Below, piece after piece: positions 1 to 7,689 of a stretch of DNA of 10,007 nucleotides (the first letter of the stretch is position 1; the number at the start of each line of letters is the position of its first letter). The DNA is from Theodoxus fluviatilis (Eukaryota > Mollusca > Gastropoda > Cycloneritida > Neritidae). The stretch lies in assembly GCA_034096865.1 (NCBI GenBank), contig JAWQFJ010018908.1, positions 22,501 to 32,507 on the forward strand, read 5' to 3'. Made by a program: the position numbers and the translations under genes. The notes beneath the pieces are model-generated. The model was not told the DNA's origin. It saw only the letters and a list, made by a program, of their open reading frames with translations, and searched no databases.

Positions 1-167
1 ATGCGTGTACGTGTGTATGAATGTATGTGCGTGCGCGTCTGTACGTGTGTATGTGTGTGCGTGTGCGTGTGCGTATGTACGTGTGTGTGTGTGTGTGCGT
101 CTGTACGTGTGTGTGTGTGAGTGTGCGTCTGTACATGTGTGTGTGTATCTGTGCGCGCGCGTACGCA
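1..167. repeat. (TG)n / (GTGC)n microsatellite, Z-DNA-prone
   Basis: The first ~167 bases are almost entirely alternating purine-pyrimidine, mixing GTGTGT runs with GTGCGT, GTACGT and GTATGT interruptions and ending in a GCGCGCGCGTACGC segment near 151-165. Alternating TG and CG dinucleotides are the classic sequences that can adopt left-handed Z-DNA. The tract begins before the window, so its full length is unknown. The reading frame through it (positions 21-230) is a repeat artefact rich in V, C and R. Confidence 0.93.
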
Positions 168-400
168 CCTAAACTCAAGGCTCAGTGTAGCTCTGGCAAC
201 TGGTGCCGAAAAAAGCAAGAAGACGTCTGAACCATAACAAACATCTAGGAGAAACACACAACCGAACATGATGCTGCGTGCCACACATAACTTTGGCCAA
301 CTTCGGGACTTGACCCTCAAAGAAACAAAGCACGGGGACAGGCAGTGTAGAGGACAGGGCAGGAACAAAGTGGAACGCCGGGCCGAAGCCGGACACCGGT
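168..400. other. Unique spacer, no gene recognised
   Basis: This is ordinary mixed-composition DNA between the TG tract and the G-rich repeats. I see no coding frame with recognisable content, no RNA gene and no clear promoter. From about 337 onward it becomes purine-rich, with scattered GGACAGG and GGGCAGG elements that lead into the next repeat. Confidence 0.6.
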
Positions 401-437
401 CAGGGCAGAAAGCAGGGCAGAGGGCAGAGGGCAGGGC
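401..437. repeat. GGGCAG/GGGCAGA short degenerate repeat
   Basis: Several GGGCAG elements occur in a row, separated by A, AA or AAGCA. They share the GGGCAG core with the 47-bp repeat just downstream and may be a decayed extension of it. The strand is G-rich, and its three-base G runs could join a G-quadruplex. Confidence 0.75.
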
Positions 438-456
438 TTTATGTTGAGTGCGAGGA

Positions 457-575
457 GGGCAGGAGGCAGAGCGGGAGAAAGGGGCAACGGCGATCCATAC
501 ACAGGGCAGGGGGCAGGGCGGGAGAAAGGGGCAACGGCGATCCAAACACAGGGCAGGGGGCAGGGCGGGAAAACA
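457..575. repeat. 47-bp tandem repeat, about 2.5 copies, with G-quadruplex motifs
   Basis: Copies start at 457, 504 and 551 (the last partial), giving an exact 47-bp period. Each has a G-rich head followed by GGGAGAAAGGGGCAACGGCG and ATCCAWACACA. The first copy differs from the second by a few substitutions in its head. The heads at 504-522 and 551-569 each read GGGCAGGGGGCAGGGCGGG, four G runs with 1-2 base loops, which fits the canonical G-quadruplex pattern. The open frames here (441-716) are explained by the repeat and have no recognisable protein features. Confidence 0.9.
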
Positions 576-825
576 GCGCTTTCCTCTAGGCAGGGCCATG
601 TCTTTCACGCCTGGACGGCGCCAGCCATTAGCCCTACATCGTCTGCCAGCCGCCCTCGTGCCGCGGGAGAGAGGAAGGAGCGGGAGGGGCTCGCGGTGAC
701 ATCATTTGCCCTCTAATTAGAAGAATTTGTATGCGCAGGCGCGCAGCCGACTTCCGCCTGAGTATTTTCCTCTCCTTACGCGGTAGATATTCGCGCAGAG
801 GAGGCCTGCCTCAGGTATTTGCGAT
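576..825. other. CpG-containing unique region
   Basis: This mixed-sequence stretch has noticeably more CpG than the rest of the window, for example GGACGGCGCC near 613, GCCGCGGG near 660 and TTCGCGCAG near 791. It carries the NRF-1/ETS-like pair annotated separately. It resembles a small housekeeping promoter, but I cannot identify a first exon downstream because low-complexity DNA follows. Confidence 0.45.
732..757. promoter_or_regulatory. NRF-1-like site next to an ETS-like site
   Basis: TGCGCAGGCGCGC at 732-744 is close to the palindromic NRF-1 element GCGCATGCGC, with one central change. ACTTCCGC at 750-757 is the reverse complement of GCGGAAGT, an ETS/GABP-type core. In animal genomes these two motifs are often found together in TATA-less promoters of housekeeping and mitochondrial genes. 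Only motif matches are seen here. No transcript start or coding exon supports a real promoter. Confidence 0.35.
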
Positions 826-846
826 GGGGGGGGGGGGGGGGGGGGG
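826..846. repeat. Poly(G) run of 21 bases
   Basis: An uninterrupted run of 21 G on the plus strand. It could form a G-quadruplex or a triplex and is a likely place for sequencing and polymerase length errors, so the true length is uncertain. Confidence 0.95.
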
Positions 847-1041
847 ACCGCCTTTTTTTCACGCACAATAGCTCGCTAATTGAGCGCACTCGTTCTCTCG
901 TGGAATGACTGGCTTTGGCCGCGGGTGAAAGAGACGGGGAAGTGCTGAACGTGAGAGGAGATGCGTCTCCCAGATTAACCCCCCACGACGTCCGTTCATC
1001 TCTGTCTCCCGCTTCACTACTCACTCTCAGCTTCGTCACTG
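847..1041. other. Unique spacer between poly(G) and CT-rich tract
   Basis: Mixed sequence with a few CpGs and increasing CT content toward the right. Open frames overlap it on both strands (776-1198 minus, 915-1277 plus), but their C-terminal parts are low-complexity Pro/Ser or Glu/Gly and they match no family I recognise. Confidence 0.5.
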
Positions 1042-1172
1042 CTCCTCCTCCATCTCCCTCTTCCCCCTCCTCCTTCATCTCCCCCTCCCCCCCTCCTCCA
1101 CCATCTCCCCCCCCCCCCCCCTCCTCCACCATCTCCCCCTCCTCCTCCATGCCTGCCTCCCCCTGTCTTCTC
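1042..1172. repeat. CT-rich (CTCCTCCAT)-type low-complexity tract with C15 run
   Basis: Nearly pure pyrimidine sequence on the plus strand. CTCCTCCACCATCTCCCC occurs at 1093-1110 and again at 1121-1138 (28-bp spacing), with a 15-base C run at 1107-1121 between them. The proline/serine-rich and glycine/glutamate-rich translations are consequences of composition. Confidence 0.88.
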
Positions 1173-1303
1173 ACTTGCCTCCAACTCACTACTGCCATCA
1201 GCCTCAGGACACCCCACCATCCACCAACATTGTATTCTATCTTTTTCCTCCGTCCAGCTCCTTCACTATTCGCATGACTGTCATCTGTAGCGTCGTCTTG
1301 ATC

Positions 1304-1403
1304 CAGCTGCTGTTGATGTTGCTACTGCTGTTGTTGCTACTGCTGCTCCTTTTGTGATACTGGTACTCCTGTTACTACTGCAGCAGCTGCTGTTGCTGCT
1401 GAT
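1304..1403. repeat. Imperfect CTG/TTG trinucleotide repeat
   Basis: Interrupted triplets CTG, TTG, CTA and GTT run through this segment, including CAGCTGCTGTTGATGTTGCT at its start and GCAGCAGCTGCTGTTGCTGC near its end, with one non-repeat island around 1350-1370. It directly precedes the TTC/TCC tract, so the two form a compound trinucleotide microsatellite. Confidence 0.82.
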
Positions 1404-1431
1404 GGCCTTGTTCACAGCAGGTACAGAGGAA

Positions 1432-1432
<1 letters not shown>

Positions 1433-1462
<30 letters not shown>

Positions 1463-1753
1463 CTTCTTCTTCTTCTTCTTCTTCTTCTTCTTCTTCTTCT
1501 TCTTCCTTCTCCTCCTCCTCCTCCTCCTCCTCCTCCTCCTCCTCCTCCTCCTCCTCCTCCTCCTCCTCCTCCTCCTCCTCCTCCTCCTCCTCCTCCTCCT
1601 TCTTCTTCTTCTTCTTCTTTCTTCTTCTCTTCTTCCTCCTCCTCCTCCTCCTCCTCCTCCTCCTCCTCCTCCTCCTTCTTCTTCTTCTTCTTCTTCTTCT
1701 TCTTCTTCTTCTTCTTCTTCTTCTTCTTCTTCTTCTTCTTCTTCTTCTTCTTC
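1433..1753. repeat. Compound (TTC)n/(TCC)n polypyrimidine tract, ~320 bp
   Basis: A pure pyrimidine plus strand about 320 bases long, organised as alternating blocks: TTC to about 1510, TCC to about 1600, TTC to about 1634, TCC to about 1673, then TTC to 1753. The complementary strand is all purine. Long homopurine-homopyrimidine tracts with mirror symmetry can form intramolecular triplexes (H-DNA) and stall polymerases; TTC/GAA is the triplet that expands in the human FXN gene. The translations as poly-Ser/Leu or poly-Glu/Arg/Lys are artefacts. Confidence 0.97.
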
Positions 1754-1776
1754 GACGTCGTCGTCGACGTCCTCGA
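1754..1776. repeat. Short GAC/GTC triplet block ending the TTC tract
   Basis: GACGTCGTCGTCGACGTC follows the last TTC triplet, then CTCGACC. It contains overlapping palindromes (GACGTC twice, GTCGAC once). It keeps the triplet phase, so it may have arisen from TTC triplets by substitution. A comparable GGA-to-GAC transition occurs in the microsatellite at 9726-9807. Confidence 0.7.
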
Positions 1777-2193
1777 CCACAGCGGTGTTTCTTTTCACTA
1801 CGATTATTCTCATGTGCAAACAATCTGCAGTCAAGAACCTAGCTAACCAACGTCTCATAAAATATGTATGTTTCTAACTGAACGTCTCAACAACTTCTCG
1901 GCGCAGTTTCTTTTATCTAATGATGGCGGCATTGACCAATCTCGATGTAAACAGATGCTCTCCACCCCCGTGTTCTCCCCTTCTCCACTCCTGAAAAACG
2001 TACGTCCTCGCAACTGTGAAGTTTCATGTGCAAATTTCCATCTATGGTGAATGCAAATAATATCTTATAGTCTCCCACGACGACTAAAGGTAGCACGATC
2101 AATGTCTATAGCGCCTTTGAGATTGCACGCTTTCATGCCGAGGAGAGTCCTAAGTCAGGATTCTGTAGAGGGGTCGGCGACAGACTAATCGTA
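1777..2193. other. Unique region, no gene recognised
   Basis: Mixed sequence without a recognisable gene. ATGATGGCGGC at 1920-1930 and CCAAT at 1936-1940 are isolated motif matches. The frame from the ATG at 1920 closes after about two dozen codons. Near 2104-2119, TCTATAGCGCCTTTGAG resembles a motif I associate with dispersed repeats in marine animals, but the match is too short to call. Confidence 0.5.
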
Positions 2194-2245
2194 CAGCACG
2201 TGCTGCTTTCTACACTACCAAGATGGCGGCGGACACACCGGAAGT
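2194..2245 (+). promoter_or_regulatory. Promoter-like cluster: E-box, TCT-like initiator, YY1, ETS
   Basis: Four motifs lie in 52 bases with consistent order and spacing. A perfect 12-bp palindrome CAGCACGTGCTG (2194-2205) holds the CACGTG E-box. CTTTCT (2206-2211) resembles the pyrimidine TCT initiator of translation-related genes. AAGATGGCGGC (2220-2230) fits the YY1 consensus. ACCGGAAGT (2237-2245) is a strong ETS/GABP site. YY1 sites of this orientation typically lie just downstream of a transcription start and may overlap the initiator ATG, as here at 2223. They also occur at the 5' ends of some retroelements, such as mammalian L1, so the cluster may belong to a gene or to a mobile element. 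Confidence 0.5.
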
Positions 2246-2545
2246 CCTCGTCCCAAGCACGAGTGACAGGACGGCGTGTCGAGGCGGGGCCCTGAAGGGG
2301 TCTGGTCCTTGGCGCTGGTCGCGGGTTCTGGCTGGAGTCGTGGTGCTGATGTCCAAACCTTGATTAGCGACATCTCCCAGTCTTTGTGCTGCCCGTGATT
2401 GGCGTACCCTCTGACCCCGTGCGTGCCGGCTGAACAATTGCGACGTCTGAGTCCATTAATCTCCCCGTGATGGGAGCTTTGCCCTGCTCTTAGTCGACCC
2501 CACCAAGCAGAGGATGGAGTTAATTCAAGGAATGAAATGAAAATG
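2205..2545 (+). mobile_element. Possible short retroelement copy (SINE-like or truncated LINE)
   Basis: This is a hypothesis from shape alone. The segment would start with the pyrimidine/YY1 block. Toward its end it has a small hairpin CTCCC-CGTGAT-GGGAG (2461-2476), and it finishes in the A-rich quasi-repeat GGAATGAAATGAAAATG (2529-2545). A 5' YY1 site, a 3' hairpin and a short-period A-rich tail are features of several LINE and SINE families. I see no target-site duplication and no tRNA-type A/B boxes, and no reverse transcriptase sequence is present. Copy number in the host genome would decide it. Confidence 0.25.
2223..2363 (+). CDS. Tentative 46-codon reading frame or first exon, unknown product
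   Basis: The frame opens at the ATG inside the YY1 motif (context ACCAAGATGG, G at +4) and closes at TGA 2361-2363. The N-terminus reads MAADTPEVLVPSTSDR, then comes a Gly-rich stretch, and the C-terminal third has a WRWSRVLAGVVVLM segment resembling the start of a membrane helix. I do not recognise the protein. No good splice donor (GTAAGT or GTGAGT type) lies inside it, so a first exon is possible but unsupported. Alternatives are an upstream open frame, a decayed gene start, or part of a dispersed repeat. The opposite-strand frame over 2215-2556 (113 codons) looks equally arbitrary. Only the position directly below the motif cluster favours this one. Confidence 0.2.
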   Translation: MAADTPEVLVPSTSDRTACRGGALKGSGPWRWSRVLAGVVVLMSKP

Positions 2546-2574
2546 CTTTCCTCCACACTTCTCTCCCCTACATC

Positions 2575-4196
2575 GCACTGGCTACCTCACTCTCTACTGA
2601 CTTTGTACTTGCTACACTACTCTGTATTGAAATCCTACGTGCCATACTATCTACTGACTTCCTACTCGATACTCTACTGACTTTGTACTTGCTACACTAC
2701 TCTCTATTGAAATCCTACGTGCCATACTATCTACTGACTTCCTACTAGATACTCTACTGACTTTGTACTTGCTACACTACTCTCTATTGAAATCCTACGT
2801 GCCATACTATCTACTCACTTCCTACTAGATACTCTACTGACTTTGTACTTGCTACACTACTCTGTATTGAAATCCTACGTGCCATACTATCTACTGACTT
2901 CCTACTAGATACTCTACTGACTTTGTACTTGCTACACTACTCTCTATTGAAATCCTACGTGCCATACTATCTACTGACTTCCTACTAGATACTCTACTGA
3001 CTTTGTACTTGCTACACTACTCTGTATTGAAATCCTACGTGCCATACTATCTACTGACTTCCTACTCGATACTCTACTGACTTTGTACTTGCTACACTAC
3101 TCTCTATTGAAATCCTACGTGCCATACTATCTACTGACTTCCTACTAGATACTCTACTGACTTTGTACTTGCTACACTACTCTCTATTGAAATCCTACGT
3201 GCCATACTATCTACTGACTTCCTACTAGATACTCTACTGACTTTGTACTTGCTACACTACTCTGTATTGAAATCCTACGTGCCATACTATCTACTGACTT
3301 CCTACTCGATACTCTACTGACTTTGTACTTGCTACACTACTCTCTATTGAAATCCTACGTGCCATACTATCTACTGACTTCCTACTAGATACTCTACTGA
3401 CTTTGTACTTGCTACACTACTCTCTATTGAAATCCTACGTGCCATACTATCTACTGACTTCCTACTAGATACTCTACTGACTTTGTACTTGCTACACTAC
3501 TCTGTATTGAAATCCTACGTGCCATACTATCTACTGACTTCCTACTCGATACTCTACTGACTTTGTACTTGCTACACTACTCTCTATTGAAATCCTACGT
3601 GCCATACTATCTACTGACTTCCTACTAGATACTCTACTGACTTTGTACTTGCTATACTACTCTCTATTGAAATCCTACGTGCCATACTATCTACTCACTT
3701 CCTACTAGATACTCTACTGACTTTGTACTTGCTACACTACTCTCTATTGAAATCCTACGTGCCATACTATCTACTGACTTCCTACTAGATACTCTACTGA
3801 CTTTGTACTTGCTACACTACTCTCTATTGAATCCTACGTGCCATACTATCTACTGACTTCCTACTAGATACTCTACTGACTTTGTACTTGCTACACTACT
3901 CTCTATGGAATCCTACGTGCCATACTATCTACTGACTTCCTACTCGATACTCTACTGACTTTGTACTTGCTACACTACTCTCTATTGAATCCTACTGCCA
4001 TACTATCTACTGACTTCCTACTCGATACTCTACTGACTTTCGTACTTGATACACTACTCTCTATTGATATCATACGTGCCATACTATCTAATGACTTCCT
4101 ACTAGATACTCTACTGACTTTGTACTTGCTACACTACTCTCTATTGAATCCTACTTGCCATACTATCTACTGACTTCCTACTACATACTCTACTGA
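2575..4196. repeat. Minisatellite domain A: 80-bp unit, ~20 copies, trimer of ~30-bp monomers
   Basis: Starting with CTTTGTACTTGCTACACTAC at 2601, units recur every 80 bp with no indel through 3801 (2601, 2681, 2761 and so on). They then become 79, 79, 78, 81 and 79 bp long up to 4196, about 20 copies. Each unit splits into three related pieces of 30, 27 and 23 bp, each ending in CTACTGA or CTATTGA. The first piece is almost the same as the type-2 monomer of domain B, so the 80-bp unit is a diverged, shortened trimer of that monomer. Positions 2575-2600 hold a degenerate edge monomer. Units from 3801 on carry more indels and substitutions, as expected toward an array boundary. Confidence 0.97.
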
Positions 4197-7100
4197 CTTT
4201 GTACTTGCTACACTACTCTCTACTGACTTTGTATTTGCTACACTACTCTCTACTGACTTTGTATTCGCTGCACTACTCTCTACTGGTTTCCTACTTGCTA
4301 CACTACTCTCTACTGGTACTTGCTACACTGATCTCTACTGGTTTCCTACTTGCTACACTACTCTCTACTGGCTTTGCATTCGCTACACTACTCTCTACTG
4401 GTACTTGCTACACTACTCTCTACTGGTTTCCTACTTGCTACACTACTCTTTACTGGTTTCCTACTTGCTACACTACTCTCTACTGGTTTCCTACTTGCTA
4501 CACTACTCTCTACTGGTTTCCTATTTGCTACACTACTCTCTACTGGTTTCCTACTTGCTACACTACTCTCTACTGGTTTCCTACTTGCTACACTACTCTC
4601 TACTGGCTTTGCATTCGCTGCACTACTCTCTACTGGTTTCCTACTTGCTACACTACTCTCTACTGGTACTTGCTACACTACTCTCTACTGGCTTTGCATT
4701 CGCTACACTACTCTCTACTGGTACTTGCTACACTACTCTCTACTGACTTTGTATTTGCTACACTACTCTCTACTGGCTTTGTATTTGCTACACTACTCTC
4801 TACTGACTTTGTATTCGCTGCACTACTCTCTACTGGTACTTGCTACACTACTCTCTAGTGACTTTGCATTCGCTACACTACTCTCTACTGGTTTCCTACT
4901 TGCTGCACTACTCTCTACTGGTTTCCTACTTGCTACACTACTTTTTACTGACTTTGCATTCGCTACACTACTCTCTACTGGTTTCCTACTTGCTACACTA
5001 CTTTCTATTGACTTTATATTCGCTGCAGTACTCTCAACTGGTACTTGCTACACTACTCTCTAGTGACTTTGCATTCGCTGCACTACTCTCTACTGGTTTC
5101 CTACTTGCTACACTACTTTCTATTGACTTTATATTCGCTGCAGTACTCTCTACTGGTACTTGCTACACTACTCTCTACTGGTTTCCTACTTGCTACACTA
5201 CTCTCTATTGACTTTGTATTTGCTACACTACTCTCTACTGGTTTCCTACTTGCTACACTACTCTCTATTGACTTTGTATTTGCTACACTACTCTCTACTG
5301 GTTTCCTACTTGCTACACTACTCTCTATTGACTTTGTACTTGCTACACTACTCTCTATTGACTTTGTATTTGCTACACTACTCTCTACTGGTTTCCTACT
5401 TGCTACACTGCTCTCTACTGACTTTGCATTCGCTACACTACTCTCTACTGGTACTTGCTTCACTACTCTCTAGTGACTTTGCATTCGCTACACTACTCTC
5501 TACTGGTTTCCTACTTGCTACACTACTTTCTACTGTTTTCCTACTTGCTACACTACTCTCTATTGACTTTGTATTTGCTACACTACTCTCTACTGGTTTC
5601 CTACTTGCTACACTACTCTCTACTGGTTTCCTACTTGCTACACTACTCTCTACTGGTTTCCTACTTGCTACACTACTCTCTACTGGTTTCCTACTTGCTA
5701 CACTACTCTCTACTGGTTTCCTACTTGCTACACTACTCTCTACTGGTTTCCTACTTGCTACACTACTCTCTACTGGTTTCCTACTTGCTACACTACTCTC
5801 TACTGGTTTCCTACTTGCTACACTACTCTCTACTGGTTTCATACTTGCTACACTACTCTCTACTGGTTTCCTACTTGCTACACTACTCTCTACTGGTTTC
5901 CTACTTGCTACACTACTCTCTACTGGTTTCCTACTTGCTACACTACTCTCTACTGGTTTCATACTTGCTACACTACTTTCTACTGACTTTGTGTTCGCTG
6001 CACTACTCTCTACTGGTACTTGCTACACTACTCTCTACTGACTTTGTATTCGCTGCACTACTCTCTACTGGTACTTGCTACACTACTCTCTAGTGACTTT
6101 GCATTCGCTACACTACTCTCTACTGGTACTTGCTACACTACTCTCTACTGACTTTGTATTCGCTGCACTACTCTGTACTGGTACTTGCTACACTACTCTC
6201 TAGTGACTTTGCATTCGCTACACTACTCTCTACTGGTTTCATACTTGCTACACTACTTTCTATTGACTTTGTATTTGCTACACTACTCTCTACTGACTTT
6301 GTATTCGCTGCACTACTCTCTACTGGTACTTGCTTCACTACTCTCTAGTGACTTTGTATTCGCTACACTACTCTCTACTGGTTTCCTACTTGCTACACTA
6401 CTTTCTACTACTTTGTATTCGCTACATTATACACTCTACTGGTTTCCTACTCAGTGCACTACTCTCTACTGACTTTGTATTTGCTACACTACTCTCTACT
6501 GACTTTGTATTTGCTACACTACTCTCTATTGACTTTGTATTCGCTGCACTACTCTCTACTGGTTTCCTACTTGCTACACTACTCTCTATTGACTTTGTGT
6601 TCGCTGCAGTACTCTCAACTGGTACTTGCTTCACTACTCTCTAGTGACTTTGCATTCGCTACACTACTCTCTACTGGTTTCCTACTTGCTACAGTACTCT
6701 CTACTGGTTTCATACTTGCTGCACTATTCTCTACTGACTTTGCATTCGCTACACTACTCTCTACTGGTTTCCTACTTGCTACACTACTCTCTACTGGTTT
6801 CCTACTTGATACACTACTCTCTACTGGTTTCCTACTTGCTACACTACTCTCTACTGGTTTCCTACTTGCTACACTACTCTCTACTGGTTTCCTACTTGCT
6901 ACACTACTCTCTACTGGTTTCTTACTTGCTACACTACTCTCTGCTGACTTTGTGTTCGCTACAGTACTCTCTACTGGTTTTCTACTTGCTACACTACTTT
7001 CTACTGGTTTCCTACTTGCTACACTACTCTCTACTGGTTTCCTACTTGCTACACTACTCTCTACTGGTTTCCTACTTGCTACACTACTCTCTACTGGTTT

Positions 7101-7689
7101 CCTACTTGCTACACTACTCTCTACTGGTTTCCTACTTGCTACACTACTCTCTACTGGTTTCCTACTTGCTACACTACTCTCTACTGATTTCCTACTTGCT
7201 ACACTACTCTCTACTGACTTTGTATTCGCTACACTACTTCTCTACTGGTTTCCTACTTGCTACACTACTCTCTACTGGTTTCCTACTTGCTACACTACTT
7301 TCTACTGACTTTGGGTTCGCTACAGTACTCTCTACTGGTTTCCTACTTGCTACACTACTCTCTACTGGTTTCCTACTTGCTACACTACTCTCTACTGGTT
7401 TCCTACTTGCTACACTACTCTCTACTGACTTTGTATTCGCTACACTACTTCTCTACTGGTTTCCTACTTGCTACACTACTCTCTACTGGTTTCCTACTTG
7501 CTACACTACTTTCTACTGACTTTGGGTTCGATACAGTACTCTCTACTGGTTTCCTACTTGCTACACTACTTTCTACTGACTTTGTGTTCGCTACACTACT
7601 CTCTACTGGTTTCCTACTTGCTACACTATTCTTTAGTGACTTTGCATTCGCTACACTACTCTCTACTGGTTTCCTACTCTCTACACTAC
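4197..7689. repeat. Minisatellite domain B: 30-bp monomers with 25-bp deleted units, ~118 copies
   Basis: Two main 30-bp monomers share CTCTACTG at the start and CACTACT at the end. Type 1 has GGTTTCCTACTTGCTA in the middle; type 2 has GACTTTGTATTCGCT. About 14 units are 25 bp long, reading CTCTACTGGTACTTGCTACA, which is type 1 with TTCCT lost. Type-1 units run uninterrupted at 5581-5970 and dominate 6757-7200. Types 1 and 2 alternate as a 60-bp dimer around 5171-5350. Single-T insertions at about 7229 and 7440 shift the phase. The plus strand is strongly pyrimidine-biased (about 73% C+T in type 1). Confidence 0.97.

Noticed and set aside
185..215. TGGTGCCGAAAA near 200 as a retroviral-type primer binding site
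   Set aside because: It has no matching LTR end upstream, no polypurine tract or gag/pol sequence nearby, and the tRNA match is short.
1281..1858. Long frames rich in Glu, Arg, Lys, Ser or Leu on both strands (1281-1823 minus, 1354-1842 plus, 1412-1858 minus)
   Set aside because: They are direct translations of the TTC/TCC/CTG microsatellite; all frames of a triplet repeat without stops are open, so length carries no evidence of coding.
1920..1940. ATGATGGCGGC with a following CCAAT as another promoter/start, exactly 300 bp before the ATG at 2223
   Set aside because: The flanking sequences of the two sites are not similar, the frame closes after about two dozen codons, and a CCAAT downstream of an ATG is not informative.
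2215..2556. 113-codon minus-strand frame opposite the promoter-like cluster
   Set aside because: No recognisable domain and no supporting promoter or splice signals on that strand; it may be a chance frame across a dispersed repeat. Genome-wide copy search could reopen it.
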